Origin: Rhynchopus sp. YZ270_cl-10
Lineage: Eukaryota > Euglenozoa > Diplonemea > Diplonemida > Diplonemidae
Length of the DNA stretch: 64,000 nt
Assembly: GCA_964035575.1 (NCBI GenBank)
Contig: OZ037892.1
Span: 1,240,001-1,304,000 of the forward strand
Reading direction: 5' to 3'
The position numbers and the translations under genes were made by a program. This document shows, piece by piece, positions 51,061 to 61,124 of this stretch (the first letter of the stretch is position 1; the number at the start of each line of letters is the position of its first letter). Below the pieces are notes generated by a model. The model worked only from the letters and a program-made list of their open reading frames with translations, made no database searches and had not been told where the DNA came from.

Positions 51061-51830
51061 AAAAATAAATACACAGGCTCACGATTTTCTGTACACCAAC
51101 AGTCAACAAAGCAGAACGCTATGAAAAGTGTGTCCCTGTCTCCACCACGCAATATTTCAAGAAAATAATAATACGGGGAAGTTGGCGGCATCTGGCTGTC
51201 CCTTTCTTTCATCTCTCAGCCGTGTCCTGATTTTTGGGTATTATTTTTGCAACCCCTCTCTCACCTCATCCCACCCCTACCCCCACCCCCCGTGTGTTGT
51301 CGTTACTCATCGTTGTGTCGTCCTTTTTTCAGTATTTTGAGTTGAAGCAAAGATTTACAAAAATAAGAAGGTGTTTTGATACCTTTTTTGCGAATATTGT
51401 CCACTTCTGAGGGGTATTTAGGAAATCAACACCCCACACCTACTCTCTAGGTGAACAGTCTATTGCTGTCCCTTTTCTTTCTCTTGTTTGAGAAAAGGGA
51501 CGTACATCCGATTCAGTTCTATTGCACAGGCAGAATACATATTGCTCGTGTGTTTTCTCTTCTTCAAGGTGACTAGCACACTGAGGCGATTAGCTTACTT
51601 AATGTTCAAAACATTGAGTAATCTAATCAAGACGAGCACACTGCGAGACGCTGTCCCTACCACCCATTTCGTGGAGTGACAGCTGAGGGTCATCTTAAAA
51701 GTCTTCTTATTTCTCTTTGGAAAAAAAAAAAATGATCTGTAAGTCGGATGGTGTTGTCCTCCATACACCGTCGGATGTGACACTGTTGGGGTGCTTGCAT
51801 CTACAGTAAGCACATTGAGGCTTAGGTTCA
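51061..51830. other. Intergenic, decayed family A fragments
   Basis: Partial family A words at about 51567 (AAGGTGACTAGCACACTGAG) and 51806 (GTAAGCACATTGAGGCTTAG). No gene seen. Confidence 0.5.
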
Positions 51831-51833
51831 TAT

Positions 51834-53029
51834 GGGGGGTATGTAATTTGACCGGTTCTGACCGGCACTTAACCAGTGTGTTGTCAAAAATTCCCGAAAA
51901 AATCGGGTATTTTTGTGTACAAATAGTACCCGGTCAAAATAGGGTATGTAATTTGACCGGCACCCCATTTTGACCGGCATTTTGACCGGGTACTATTTGT
52001 ACACAAAAAATACCCGATTTTTTGAAAAAAACCAAAGGGGGGACCCTTTGGTCGTCGAAATTCCCCAGCCAAAATTGGTCGCAAAATCGGCCGATTTTTC
52101 AAAAATCTCAAAAAAAAAAAATCCCAAAAATTTTTTTTCACAAGTGTTTTTGAGGCCTGCTCACTACACCCTATGTACCCTTCTGGGACCAAAAAGTCAA
52201 AAAAAGCAAGAATTAGGCGGTTTTGAGCATCTAGAGTTAATTCCCCGGCCATTTTCTGTACCACCAGTGCATTTTGTATGGGCCAGCGCCTTGTCAAAAA
52301 ATCGAAAAATCGAAAAAAAAAAATTTTTTTTTTCGGGAAATTTTCGACCCCTGATTTGGGTTTTTGGGCACCAAAAAGTGCAAAAAAAAAACGCAAAATT
52401 TTGGTGTTTTGACCCTCCAGAAGCACCCAAAAACGTACTTTTGTGTACAAAAACACGCATATTACACATTTCCTTAGCAATTCTTTTCACAAGTACTAGG
52501 CGATTTTTGACCTGACAAAATTTTGTTTTATCGCCCAAAATCGGGCGTGGTAGGTCATAAAATGGCCCAAAGAATCCAAAGAAAACCTCAGAAATAGATG
52601 TTCGCGAAAAAATTTCGCAAGTCAAACTTCAGCCACAATACGGTCATTTTGTGCATACCCTGTGACTGTAGTGGCTAGAGAACACGCACATGCAGACCCG
52701 TTCCTTGCAATTTCCAGTGTTGTGTTTATCAATGCATGCATCCAGAGAACCTCTGGTTTACGAAATCGTAGGCACTCCTGTGCAAAAATGAAGTCGGTTT
52801 TTGACCCGAAATCGGGGTGGGTGGGCCATAATTTGCTCCAAATTTGGCCGAAATTTGGGATTTTTCTGAAAATTTCATTGTGCTCAACAAAAATCCTTGA
52901 TTTTTTGAAGAATTTTCCAAAAAATATGCTATACTCCCTATGACTGGACCCAACTCCCCTCACCCTTTTTTTTTCACCCAAAGGGCCGGTCAAATTTTAC
53001 ACACTAATACACAAAGTTACATACCCCCC
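51834..53029. mobile_element. Non-autonomous TIR element, 1196 bp, GGGGGGTATGTAA ends
   Basis: Inverted ends GGGGGGTATGTAA (51834-51846; complement at 53017-53029), flanked by TAT on both sides (51831-51833, 53030-53032). TTTGACCGG repeats follow each end. Near the left end, arms 51897-51940 and 51979-52023 (ATTTTGACCGGGTACTATTT...) are near-perfect reverse complements of 44-45 nt. No transposase frame. It sits at the end of a decayed family A copy. A 3-bp duplication recalls PIF/Harbinger-type insertion, but TAT is not the usual TWA. Confidence 0.65.
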
Positions 53030-53378
53030 TATTACGATTTCTTTTTTGTGCCATTTAAACCCGTACCCATGAAACCGAGGGCACAAAAAAGCAATGCACA
53101 GTTCCATACTCTGCCATTATGTCCCTCAAGAGACAAAACGCTACGGGTCTTGGTCCAGCTTCCCTGCACTGTTGTGAAATGAGGTAAAAAAATAATGCAG
53201 TTTTATTTCTTTTTTTGGAGGTCTTTTTCAATAAAGCACCCCCCGTCACACAGTGCAATCCGTGGCACACCAAAGCACAACTGTGGAGCTAACCCTTTTT
53301 GGTCGGAAACGTGTGATTTCTACAGAAGGGGTTCTGTTTGGATACCCTCACGCCTTCGGGTGGTGTTTGAATGTTTGA

Positions 53379-53418
53379 AGGTGACTAAGCATGGCTTAGG
53401 TTCATCTGAGAAACCTTT
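53379..53418 (+). repeat. Family A repeat, copy 9
   Basis: AGGTGACTAAGCATGGCTTA, GGTTCATCTGAGAAACC. It lies 108 bp before the first membrane-protein gene. The loop is only AT. Confidence 0.65.
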
Positions 53419-53507
53419 CTTTTATGTCTATTCTTCAACGTACAAAATGACAATATCTTTTTTGCCATTTCTCACCTTCTACACTGACCTTCCAACCTCC
53501 TCCCCAC

Positions 53508-53509
53508 AG
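53508..53509 (+). promoter_or_regulatory. Putative trans-splice acceptor, first membrane-protein gene
   Basis: CTTCCAACCTCCTCCCCACAG, 16 nt before ATG 53526. The identical site is kept in the second copy (61107-61108). Confidence 0.55.
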
Positions 53510-53525
53510 CACAACACATAACATC

Positions 53526-55574
53526 ATGGACCATGCCACGTTGCTTTGCTTCACGCTCCTGTCTTGCGTGCACGTCTTGCATGCGCAACCAAACCCACCA
53601 CTGCCTACCGAAGTGCCCTGGACAGACACGCCGGAGACTCCTGGGCCGGAGATCGAAGGCAACTCGGTGTTGAAATGGCTGCCGATTGCGATTGACTTTG
53701 GGCTTGTGTTAGTCGCGATATGCATCGGGTGCTACTTGACACGGACTGCGGTGAGCCGTATGCGGGGCAACTCTCGGTGTGCGTCTTTTCTAGATGTGTT
53801 GCCACCTTGCACGCCGGCTGAGTTGAAGCGTCTGCTGACGTCCGACCTCCGCACCGTGTCGCCTTCAGGAAAAGAGTACAACAACCTTGAGCCTGCGAGG
53901 GCCAAGCCCGGCCTTGCGATGTCACTGCTGTGCTGGAGGCGTACGCAGCTCAGTGCGTCGATTCTGTTCAACATCGCGACGTTCGTCATCACGTTGTACA
54001 CTGTTGTGGACGACGAGACGTTGGGCGTCAGTGTCCGAGAGGACGGACTGTTCAGCGACGAGCTGACCCTCAGGCGCCGCTTCAAAGAACGCATCCTCGG
54101 CCTCATCTCGCTGTGCCAGACGGTCATTGCGATGTTCTTCTACACCTTTGCGGTCTACAAATGGCACGACCTTGGAAGGTCTCGCATCCTCGTTGTCGGT
54201 GGCTGGGTGCTCGTCTTCTTCATGCCGTTCATCTTCTTCACTGTGCCCTGGCTCGATATTGACTCCCCGCAAGGCTATGTCAAGGATCTGTGCAAATACC
54301 TGGTAGATATGTTGGGCTCCCTGCCGAAGGATAACTTTAGTTTCATTTACGACAACTTGCCGATGACATCAAGCGGGATGTGTGCGGGCAACTCAAACGA
54401 GATTGCGAAACGCTTCACGGAGAAGGTAACTGTGATGGGTGGGGGAGCCTTTGGCGGGCCGATGATGACGTTCATTGGCATGGCACTGAGCTATATTGTG
54501 TACTTCCCGTTTGTGCTGGCTTCCTTTGAGGTGATGAAGACGCTTGCACCAGGTGTTTTGGGGGTGCTGATGGGAATGCAGTCGGGGCTGATGCTGAGCA
54601 AGATCATGTTTCCTGGTGTGCGTCTGACGTCGTGGTTGCTTATCATCTTGCAGGCGTGCACGATCCCGGTTATTATGTTTTTGTGTGCTGTGATTTTGGT
54701 TGTTGTCGGCACAGTGCCTGCGATGGTGACGGCTGTGACCTTGACAGCGAGCATGAGTCTGAACGTTGTGTTTCCTCACTCCCTGCTGCGTGCGTCCACC
54801 GCTGAGGATACGTTGCGTGTCATGCGGAAGTTTGGCCGCATCAGCTTGGTGCTCAAGGTCATTGGTCTTGGCTTCCTGGTGCTAGGTGTGCTGTCCGCAC
54901 CACACCTAATGGCGATGGCAGACAAAGGTGTTAACATCATCAAGAAAGCGCTGAAGCCTCTCACCATCGCGCGCATGACAACGTCGTTTCTTGCTGGCAT
55001 GTTCACATCGAAGGTGGTCTTCGTGGACATCGTACTGTACATCATCATGAGCACCTACATTGGGTGCTTTGAGGACAGTGTGGAGAGCCGTGAAGACGCG
55101 ATGAACTCACTTCTTGATCTGTGCTCTATATTCGACCGCTATGAAAGCACTTATGAGCATATGAGGGGTTCCGCGAACGACCTTGACCTTGAGATGCAGA
55201 AGCTGCCGACACTGTCGCTGCACACACCTGTCCCAACGCAGAAGGAAGCACCTGCGGAGGCGGTTGCATCACCACCGGCATCGGTGGTCACATCGCCATT
55301 GCAGGCGTCTGCAGTACACACACCTTCGACACATGGCCAGGCTGTGTCCTTCAAGTCTTCTCATACGTTAGAGGAACCCATGATACAGAGCCAGAGCCAG
55401 TCCCACATGGATGCGTCTGTCGGATCAGTGCAACAGCCCCAGCCGCCCCAGCCACTGCAACAGCCGCAACCGCCGCGCGCAGCGACCATGCGTTCTAGTA
55501 CAACCCCTGCCCCTGCCAGTCCTACCTACAACCCACCACAACGTACAGCGCAAGGGTGGACGTCGACTATATAG
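53526..55574 (+). CDS. Polytopic membrane protein, copy 1 (unknown family)
   Basis: 682 residues, not recognised. Signal peptide MDHATLLCFTLLSCVHVLHA, a short Pro-rich luminal segment, then about nine hydrophobic helices: around 50-72, 140-158, 191-212, 222-243, 308-335, 338-358, 368-408 (long, perhaps two), 445-465 and 494-514. A loop with Cys at about 265-300 lies between helices 4 and 5. The C-terminal 140 residues are Pro/Gln/Ser-rich and probably cytosolic (PTLSLHTPVPTQKEAPAEAV). No transporter or receptor signature is visible. It is about 95% identical in protein to the gene at 61125-63140. Expression would be governed by its acceptor at 53508 within the + strand cluster. Confidence 0.75.
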   Translation: MDHATLLCFTLLSCVHVLHAQPNPPLPTEVPWTDTPETPGPEIEGNSVLKWLPIAIDFGLVLVAICIGCYLTRTAVSRMRGNSRCASFLDVLPPCTPAELKRLLTSDLRTVSPSGKEYNNLEPARAKPGLAMSLLCWRRTQLSASILFNIATFVITLYTVVDDETLGVSVREDGLFSDELTLRRRFKERILGLISLCQTVIAMFFYTFAVYKWHDLGRSRILVVGGWVLVFFMPFIFFTVPWLDIDSPQGYVKDLCKYLVDMLGSLPKDNFSFIYDNLPMTSSGMCAGNSNEIAKRFTEKVTVMGGGAFGGPMMTFIGMALSYIVYFPFVLASFEVMKTLAPGVLGVLMGMQSGLMLSKIMFPGVRLTSWLLIILQACTIPVIMFLCAVILVVVGTVPAMVTAVTLTASMSLNVVFPHSLLRASTAEDTLRVMRKFGRISLVLKVIGLGFLVLGVLSAPHLMAMADKGVNIIKKALKPLTIARMTTSFLAGMFTSKVVFVDIVLYIIMSTYIGCFEDSVESREDAMNSLLDLCSIFDRYESTYEHMRGSANDLDLEMQKLPTLSLHTPVPTQKEAPAEAVASPPASVVTSPLQASAVHTPSTHGQAVSFKSSHTLEEPMIQSQSQSHMDASVGSVQQPQPPQPLQQPQPPRAATMRSSTTPAPASPTYNPPQRTAQGWTSTI

Positions 55575-55768
55575 AAAGAGGGATCGTGGCATAACAGCAA
55601 CTCTTCAAAATCCTCGGTAACAGCGTGCAGGCTAATCCATGTGCGTTAGTTATCGTCGCGCCCGCGAAGGCGTCAATCAGTTCTATTATCAGTTATGTAT
55701 CTGTGCCCCTCCCCAAGCACCTCAAAAAATATCGTCAAATTTGCAAAAATCATTAAAAAGTGTTTTGG

Positions 55769-55896
55769 TATAGTGGAGCCTCATCCGTTGGGTGTCTACA
55801 CTATTACGGTGGCCCTGCGAACCCTATTTGGGGTACCCCGCGGGCGTACGTACCCTGAGGGTTCGTATGGGCCACCGTGAATACGACCAAGTTTTC
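55769..55896 (+). repeat. Family C repeat, copy 4, interrupted by a 73-bp hairpin
   Basis: ATAGTGGAGCCTCATCCGTT...GTCTACACTATT is separated from GAATACGACCAAGTTTTC by an insert at 55806-55878. The duplicate at 63341 reads straight through. Confidence 0.75.
55806..55878. mobile_element. 73-bp hairpin insertion (MITE-like)
   Basis: Arms ACGGTGGCCC..CGAACCCT..GGGTAC and the complement GTACCC..AGGGTTCG..GGGCCACCGT. Absent at the corresponding site in the second duplicate. Exact target duplication is unclear (a few bases such as ATT/AAT). Confidence 0.7.
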
Positions 55897-56154
55897 AAAA
55901 CAAAAAAAAGACAAAAATCTGTTGAATCCTTTTGTTCAGTTGGCTTTGGCCGGACGAGAACACCATGGAGCCCCTCCCTTTCTCACACCTTGTTTCTACG
56001 TTATTGTATCGACAGATCTGTCTGTGTAGAGCGGTCGACACACATTTTTTTGCTGATTTAGCGGGCTCTCTGCTACGACGTGCACGCTTACCCAAAAAAC
56101 GTGTTGTTGTCAATACTAAAAACTTCACAGATTTTTCTTCCCCGATTTTGCTGT

Positions 56155-56220
<66 letters not shown>

Positions 56221-56507
56221 CGCTTTCTTTTTGCGTATCTTTTTTTGTTATGTTTTGTCCCAAAGATGAGACCCGCTCATCTTTGTCGTTTTTTTCTTTA
56301 GTGAAACCAAAGCACAGAGAGGCTTCGCTCATTGACGAACCCTTTTTACCCAGCGGACTCTCAAGATCCTTCATGTAGGTAAATTCTACTTTCGCGGAGC
56401 AATCTTGCGAGCCCTTATTTTTACCGTTCTCCCTTTTTTTTCTAAAGATGTAGTGCGCAAGAAGCACATTCATCTTATACTTATCTTGCATTCTTTCTAT
56501 TTCTGCT

Positions 56508-56578
56508 TTGAAATACAAAAGCCCTCTCGTGAAGAGTGTACCAAGGTACACTGTTCACGAGAGGGCTTTGTATTTCAA
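56508..56578. repeat. Near-perfect hairpin, 34-nt arms, 2-nt loop (family D)
   Basis: TTGAAATACAAAAGCCCTCT..GTGTACC faces GGTACACTGTTCACGAGAGG..GTATTTCAA. The right arm recurs alone at 38680-38721 and loosely at 57595-57640 and 63951-64000. Confidence 0.75.
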
Positions 56579-56600
56579 CTCTACTTTTTTCTTTTTCTTT

Positions 56601-57055
56601 CTCTCTCCACCCCCCACACCCCACAACCCTACTCTCTAAAAAGGCTGTTCTTTCTTCTCTGAATAGAAAAAAAAAGCCGAATTTATGAAGTTGACTGAGC
56701 ACAGAGAGACTTCGGTGGAGAAGATGTCCACCCTTTCGAATACAACTGTATGATTCTTAGGACTGAAACAGGGTTAATGTCAGAAACCAATCTACTGAAG
56801 TTTCAACTTGTGCACGAAGCATTTTACTTTTCTTTTCTACGTTTTGCAAAACACACACCATAAAGAAAGATGGGGCCATTTTTGTTGATCCCTCACCATA
56901 TACTATCAATTTATTGATTGCATATGATGAAAATACTTTCTCTCTCTCTCTCTCTCCACCCCCCACACCCCACAAACCTACTCTCTAAAAAGGCTGTTCT
57001 TTCTTCTCTGAACAGAAAAAAAAGCCGAATCCATTAGCACAGAGAGACTTCGGTG
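56601..57055 (+). repeat. Local tandem duplication, spacing about 348 bp
   Basis: CACCCCCCACACCCCACAA, ACTCTCTAAAAAGGCTGTTC and AGAAAAAAAAGCCGAAT occur at 56608-56682 and again at 56956-57030, each followed by AGCACAGAGAGACTTCGGTG. Confidence 0.8.
56720..56939 (+). repeat. 220-bp repeat, copy 1
   Basis: Matches 59649-59868 with three differences seen over 220 bp. Contains no gene; a 72-codon minus frame through both copies is shared only because the DNA is. Confidence 0.85.
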
Positions 57056-57232
57056 CCTTAACGTATGACCTTGCAATGCGACGCCGACCTTCCCCAGGCG
57101 TGAGGTGCGTCCTATTCCTGATGGGGGGTACGGGGTCGTTGTGACATTTCCTGCGTGCAGGCACTGGGTGCTGACAGCGTCTCGACGCTCGTTTGTAGTG
57201 TTCACGTGGATTTAAAGGTGAAATATCTTTCA

Positions 57233-57276
57233 AGGTGACTAAGCACAGAGATGCTTAGAATCATCTTATAAATTTT
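57233..57276 (+). repeat. Family A repeat, copy 10
   Basis: AGGTGACTAAGCACAGAGAT, GCTTAGAATCATCTTATAAA. Near-consensus. Confidence 0.65.
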
Positions 57277-57341
57277 TCTCTTCTTCCTGGGGTCCTTTTT
57301 CCCCCGGCCTCATTGAAGATAACCCCCATTTTATTTTTTCA

Positions 57342-57378
57342 AAGTGACTGAGCATGAGAGGCTTAGGATCTTATGAAC
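57342..57378 (+). repeat. Family A repeat, copy 11
   Basis: AAGTGACTGAGCATGAGAGG, CTTAGGATCTTATGAACG. Slightly diverged. Confidence 0.6.
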
Positions 57379-58900
57379 GTTTCCTTTGTTATTCCTATGA
57401 AGCTTGCTTTAAAGGAGAAAATAGTATTACCGGTATGGTCGCCAATCATTCCTCAAGCAGGAGGATTGTGCGATCAAAACGAAACAACTTTACCTACCGA
57501 TGGGGTCCACAGGAGGAAGCTATCTCCCATCCTGTCGTTGCTTTCAAGTATGTTGTGTGCAAGGAGGGGGGGCACATTCATTCGTAAAGTGATTTTCATG
57601 TACACTGTCATGAGTGGGCTGTTGTATTTCTAGTCAATTTTTCTTGATGGATGTGACGAAGCACGATGCATACAAAATTGTCATAGTAGATTAGTTACCT
57701 AATAATTATCTAGATTGCACCCCTCAACAGAGGAAGTGCGATGAATCGCTCAATCCCCTAACCTGTATCGACCTTTTCAATTTGGAGGGTCGTTCTTCAT
57801 TCATTTATGTTATATTTTCCTCACGTGCCTGCATCTACCAACGACATGTCTTCATTTTGAACACATGTTTTGTCACTTTGCACGGCATTTTTATTTTACA
57901 GAATTACAATGTACGAGTTTGGAGCCAAAATTTCCATTAAAGCAAGAATTTTTCACGAGCATTTGTTGCAGTTTTAGAATTTTGCCTGACTCACACAAAA
58001 ATTCTAAATATTAGCACTGTGAGGCTTTTAGGTTCATCTAACAACACATCTGATGTGCGTGAGAGAATATTAATCTTCCGATTTTCTCTTTTTTTTAAAT
58101 CATGGCACACCCGCCGCAGAGCTGTGTACTGCGTTATTTTCTCTGTGGAAGATGCGCAGTGCGCACGAGGCGCATTCATCTTTCAAGTTTTCTTTTTTGT
58201 TTCCCTTCACATACACGGTGGACTGGTCAAGGCAAAGTGCTGGTCACTGGCCAGTACCATGACCAGTACCTACTGGTCACTTACCAGTAGGCGCTGATAA
58301 TGCTGCTCTAATTTACATTTTTGAACATTTTTTTATACAGAAAAGAAACCAATCTACCGAAAAGTTTCAACTTATGCACAAGACAATCGTTTTATTCTCT
58401 TTTCTGTTCACATTTTGTTTTGTTTTGTTTTTCGCAACAATCTAGGGATAGTAGTCTATAATCATTCGCAAAGTTGCAGCATTTTTTTGTCGATGGACCA
58501 CACACCGCTAAGTACTCTGCAGGAAAAAACACATCTGGGCCGTAATATACCTGTAAAAATGTTCCAACTCTCGGAAAGTAGAAAAATTCCAGATTTTTTT
58601 ACGCTCCATGCATTGTACGGTTTACAGGATATTAAAACAAATACCTTGACAAAGACTTTATGTACATGACGTTTTTCTTTTGCGGAAGTGTGGCTGTATC
58701 TGAGACATGGGTGTTCCGTATTCCGGGGGTTTTCGGGGGGAAATCGGGTCCGTATTCCACTATTTTTCTTTGGCTGGGCTTCCCCTTTGGGAGTCAAAAA
58801 CAGGGTCAAAACACCCCAAAACTGCCCTTATTTGAATTTTTGGTGACCCGAGCGTTCAGCGGTGGTACTATAAACAAAAATTGGCGTTGCTGCATTACCT
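57379..58900. other. Spacer, no gene seen
   Basis: Includes a partial family A tail near 58015 (CTGTGAGGCTTTTAGGTTCA) and GACCAGTACC/TACTGGTC words near 58255-58290. No gene recognised. Confidence 0.5.
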
Positions 58901-59076
58901 CACAGTACACAGTACACAGTACACAGTACACAGTACACAGTACACAGTACACAGTACACAGTACACAGTACACAGTACACAGTACACAGTACACAGTACA
59001 CAGTACACAGTACACAGTACACAGTACACAGTACACAGTACACAGTATACACAGTACACAGTACACAGTGCACAGT
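58901..59076 (+). repeat. ACAGTAC microsatellite, about 24 units
   Basis: A 7-bp tandem array with minor variants at the right end (GTATAC, GTGCAC). Open frames through it are artefacts. Confidence 0.95.
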
Positions 59077-60629
59077 GGAGGAAAGGGGGTATCCGCCGGA
59101 GGCGAAAATTTTATTTGGGGGTTCGTCCTACAAGGAGAAAAATGTCTTTTTTGTGTTGTTTCATTCCATCCCAGTTCACGGGCACCTCACTCAGTGAAAA
59201 AGACCGTTTTAAAGTCTCTTAGTTACCCGTCTGCTCTTTTTTTTCTTCCCTAAGGGAATCCCTGTAGAAAAAAAAGTGCACGATCCCAAAAGTGGTATTC
59301 GTATTCCGTCTTAGGAACATCCATGATCTGAGACGTTTTTTTTTTTTTTTTTGTTTGTGCTGATACACATACAGGATGTGTTGGTATTTGTTTGGATTGG
59401 TAGCAATTATTGCACGGAATACTTTACGTATACACGGCAGCCATCAAGACCAAGACTCTTTAGGTTACTCTTCCTCCTGGTGATCAGACATTACATCCAG
59501 TAAGGACAGAGAAAGGAATAAGAAAAAAGAAAAAAAAAACTTTTGTATTTTGTGTATTCCCGAAACAAAAAACTGAAGTAGAAGGTACCAAATGTTCACA
59601 CGAACATCGGTTTCACGATATTCACCCACCATTTAAAGGGAAATCACTGAAGATGTCCACCCTTTTGAATACAACTGTATGATTCTTAGGACTGAAACAG
59701 GGTTAATATCAGAAACCAATCTACTGAAGTTTCAACTTGTGCACGAAGCATTTTACTTTTCTTTTCTACGTTTTGCAAAACACACACCATAAAGAAAGAT
59801 GGGACCATTTTTGTTGATCCCTCACCATATACTATCAATTTATTGATTGCATATGATGAAAATACTTTTTTGTTTTTCGCTTCAAACGTCTCCTTATGCC
59901 TTACGTCCTCGGCCTTCACGCCTAGGGCAACAAGAACCGTTGCTTTACTCAATACTAAATGATCCACGATCCCCTAGCCTGAACATACCTCATGTTCGAC
60001 CACACCTTTAGCCAGCACTCTCTCCCTTGATGAGTGTGTTGGGCGGCAGTTACTTACGTCCGCCCATCGCATGCCTGAAAAGTGCTCCACATCATTCACT
60101 CGTCATTTGCTCAAATAAGCTCCCTACTCATGCATTTTATTCTGAAAATGAAAATAAAAAGAAAGGTCGTGGATTGCCCGTTCGCGGGGGTACATGTTGT
60201 CAAAGTTTTCAATGAAAAAAACGAAGGTGTTCCAGAAGAAATTCAGTTCTTCAAAACAGATTGGATGTATCTGAATGGAACGTCCTTGTACTTTCTCTTT
60301 GGAAAGTGCATGAAACTAATCCTTCAAAGCTTTTACCCCCCTCCCAACGAAGTTTGCACCATCCACTTCGCCTTTTTCTTCGGAGATGGCCATGTCAAAT
60401 GACTGTTCATCTTACTAAATCTTTTCCTTTTCCCCCTCTCTCCCACAAAACAAAAACCTTTATTGAGATCCTGCACTAGCAGGTGATTGTCGACACAACA
60501 AAACCCTCTCATATTATTAGCGTTATTTTTCGCTGGAATAACTGTAGAAAAAGCAAGTAAAAAAATAAAAAAAAACGCTTTTCCCCATTTGCTTCCCCTC
60601 CAATTTTTGGCCACCATACCCTGGCATTG
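59077..60629. other. Spacer with the 220-bp repeat, no gene seen
   Basis: A 106-codon + frame at 60082-60402 contains KRKVVDCPFAGVHVVKVFN and looks slightly protein-like but is not recognised and has no acceptor-like context. I do not call it. Confidence 0.4.
59649..59868 (+). repeat. 220-bp repeat, copy 2
   Basis: About 98-99% identical to 56720-56939 by eye. Confidence 0.85.
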
Positions 60630-61075
60630 TCACCCAAAAAGGTTTGGGTGTGGAGGACACGCGACGTCCGAGCTCGCCGTGACCGCGCCGCCTCGTGCGC
60701 ATAACGCATGACTGCGTTCACGTCCGAGTGACGGGTGAGCTTGTGGATCATCTCGAGGTCCACATCCTGACCCACCAGGTGCTGTACACCTCCGCTTCTG
60801 AGAGAGTGGGGCGATAGCAGGAAGGTCTTCTTCAGCTCGTTCGAAATTTTCCGAGGCCGTCAGTGAAAAGGAAACACTTGGTCTTGGGGAGAGAGAGGAA
60901 AGATGAAGACAAAGAAAACTGGTCTCCGGAGGACGGAGAATGACGCCTGAGAAACTGCCGAGTTGGCACGGATCGGACTTTGTCTTTGTCCACTGTACCA
61001 CTAGCTCCTTCCGTCGCAGGCGAAGCGCATCCCACGTGAGCCTCCCCCGCCCAACACAAAGCAATGGAGAGACGG
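60630..61075 (-). mobile_element. Tyrosine recombinase fossil (C-terminal catalytic half)
   Basis: Minus-strand translation shows the core of a tyrosine recombinase: LTWDALRLRRKELVVQW with a following TKTK, then SPHSLRSGGVQHLVG (the H-x-x-R box), and KLTRHSDVNAVMRYAH containing the late His and the nucleophile Tyr region. It is broken, with roughly two or three interruptions, and lacks the N-terminal half. Family unresolved: Crypton, DIRS-like or another tyrosine-recombinase element. GC content is higher than in the surrounding spacer. It ends within about 10 bp of the left border of the second membrane-protein duplicate. Confidence 0.75.
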
Positions 61076-61106
61076 AGCACCACCGACCTTCCAACCTCCT
61101 CCCCAC

Positions 61107-61108
61107 AG
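61107..61108 (+). promoter_or_regulatory. Putative trans-splice acceptor, second membrane-protein gene
   Basis: Same CCTTCCAACCTCCTCCCCACAG context as copy 1. Similarity between the duplicates begins about here (53484/61086), so only the acceptor and not the upstream spacer was carried along. Confidence 0.55.
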
Positions 61109-61124
61109 CACAACACATAACATC

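Larger units (their letters stand above)
55575..56380 (+). repeat. Downstream part of the segmental duplication, copy 1
   Basis: Matches 63141-63850 with small indels: CTCTTCAAAATCCTCGGTAA, the family C unit, GGACGAGAACACCATGGAGC and the T-run/GCTCGCTTT block. The T run here is about 60 (56157-56217) against a much shorter broken run in copy 2. A spurious A-run frame covers it on the other strand. Confidence 0.85.

Noticed and set aside
55895-56551. 218-codon minus frame with a long Lys run
   Set aside because: Produced by the 60-T run on the + strand; no motif.
20451-59076. Tandem arrays as CRISPR
   Set aside because: Units are 7-8 bp with no spacers, in a eukaryotic context.
58806-59222. 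Open frames such as VYCVLCT repeats
   Set aside because: Translation of the ACAGTAC microsatellite.
60082-60402. 106-codon frame with KRKVVDCPFAG
   Set aside because: Some protein-like composition but no family, no acceptor and a low-complexity start; insufficient to call.
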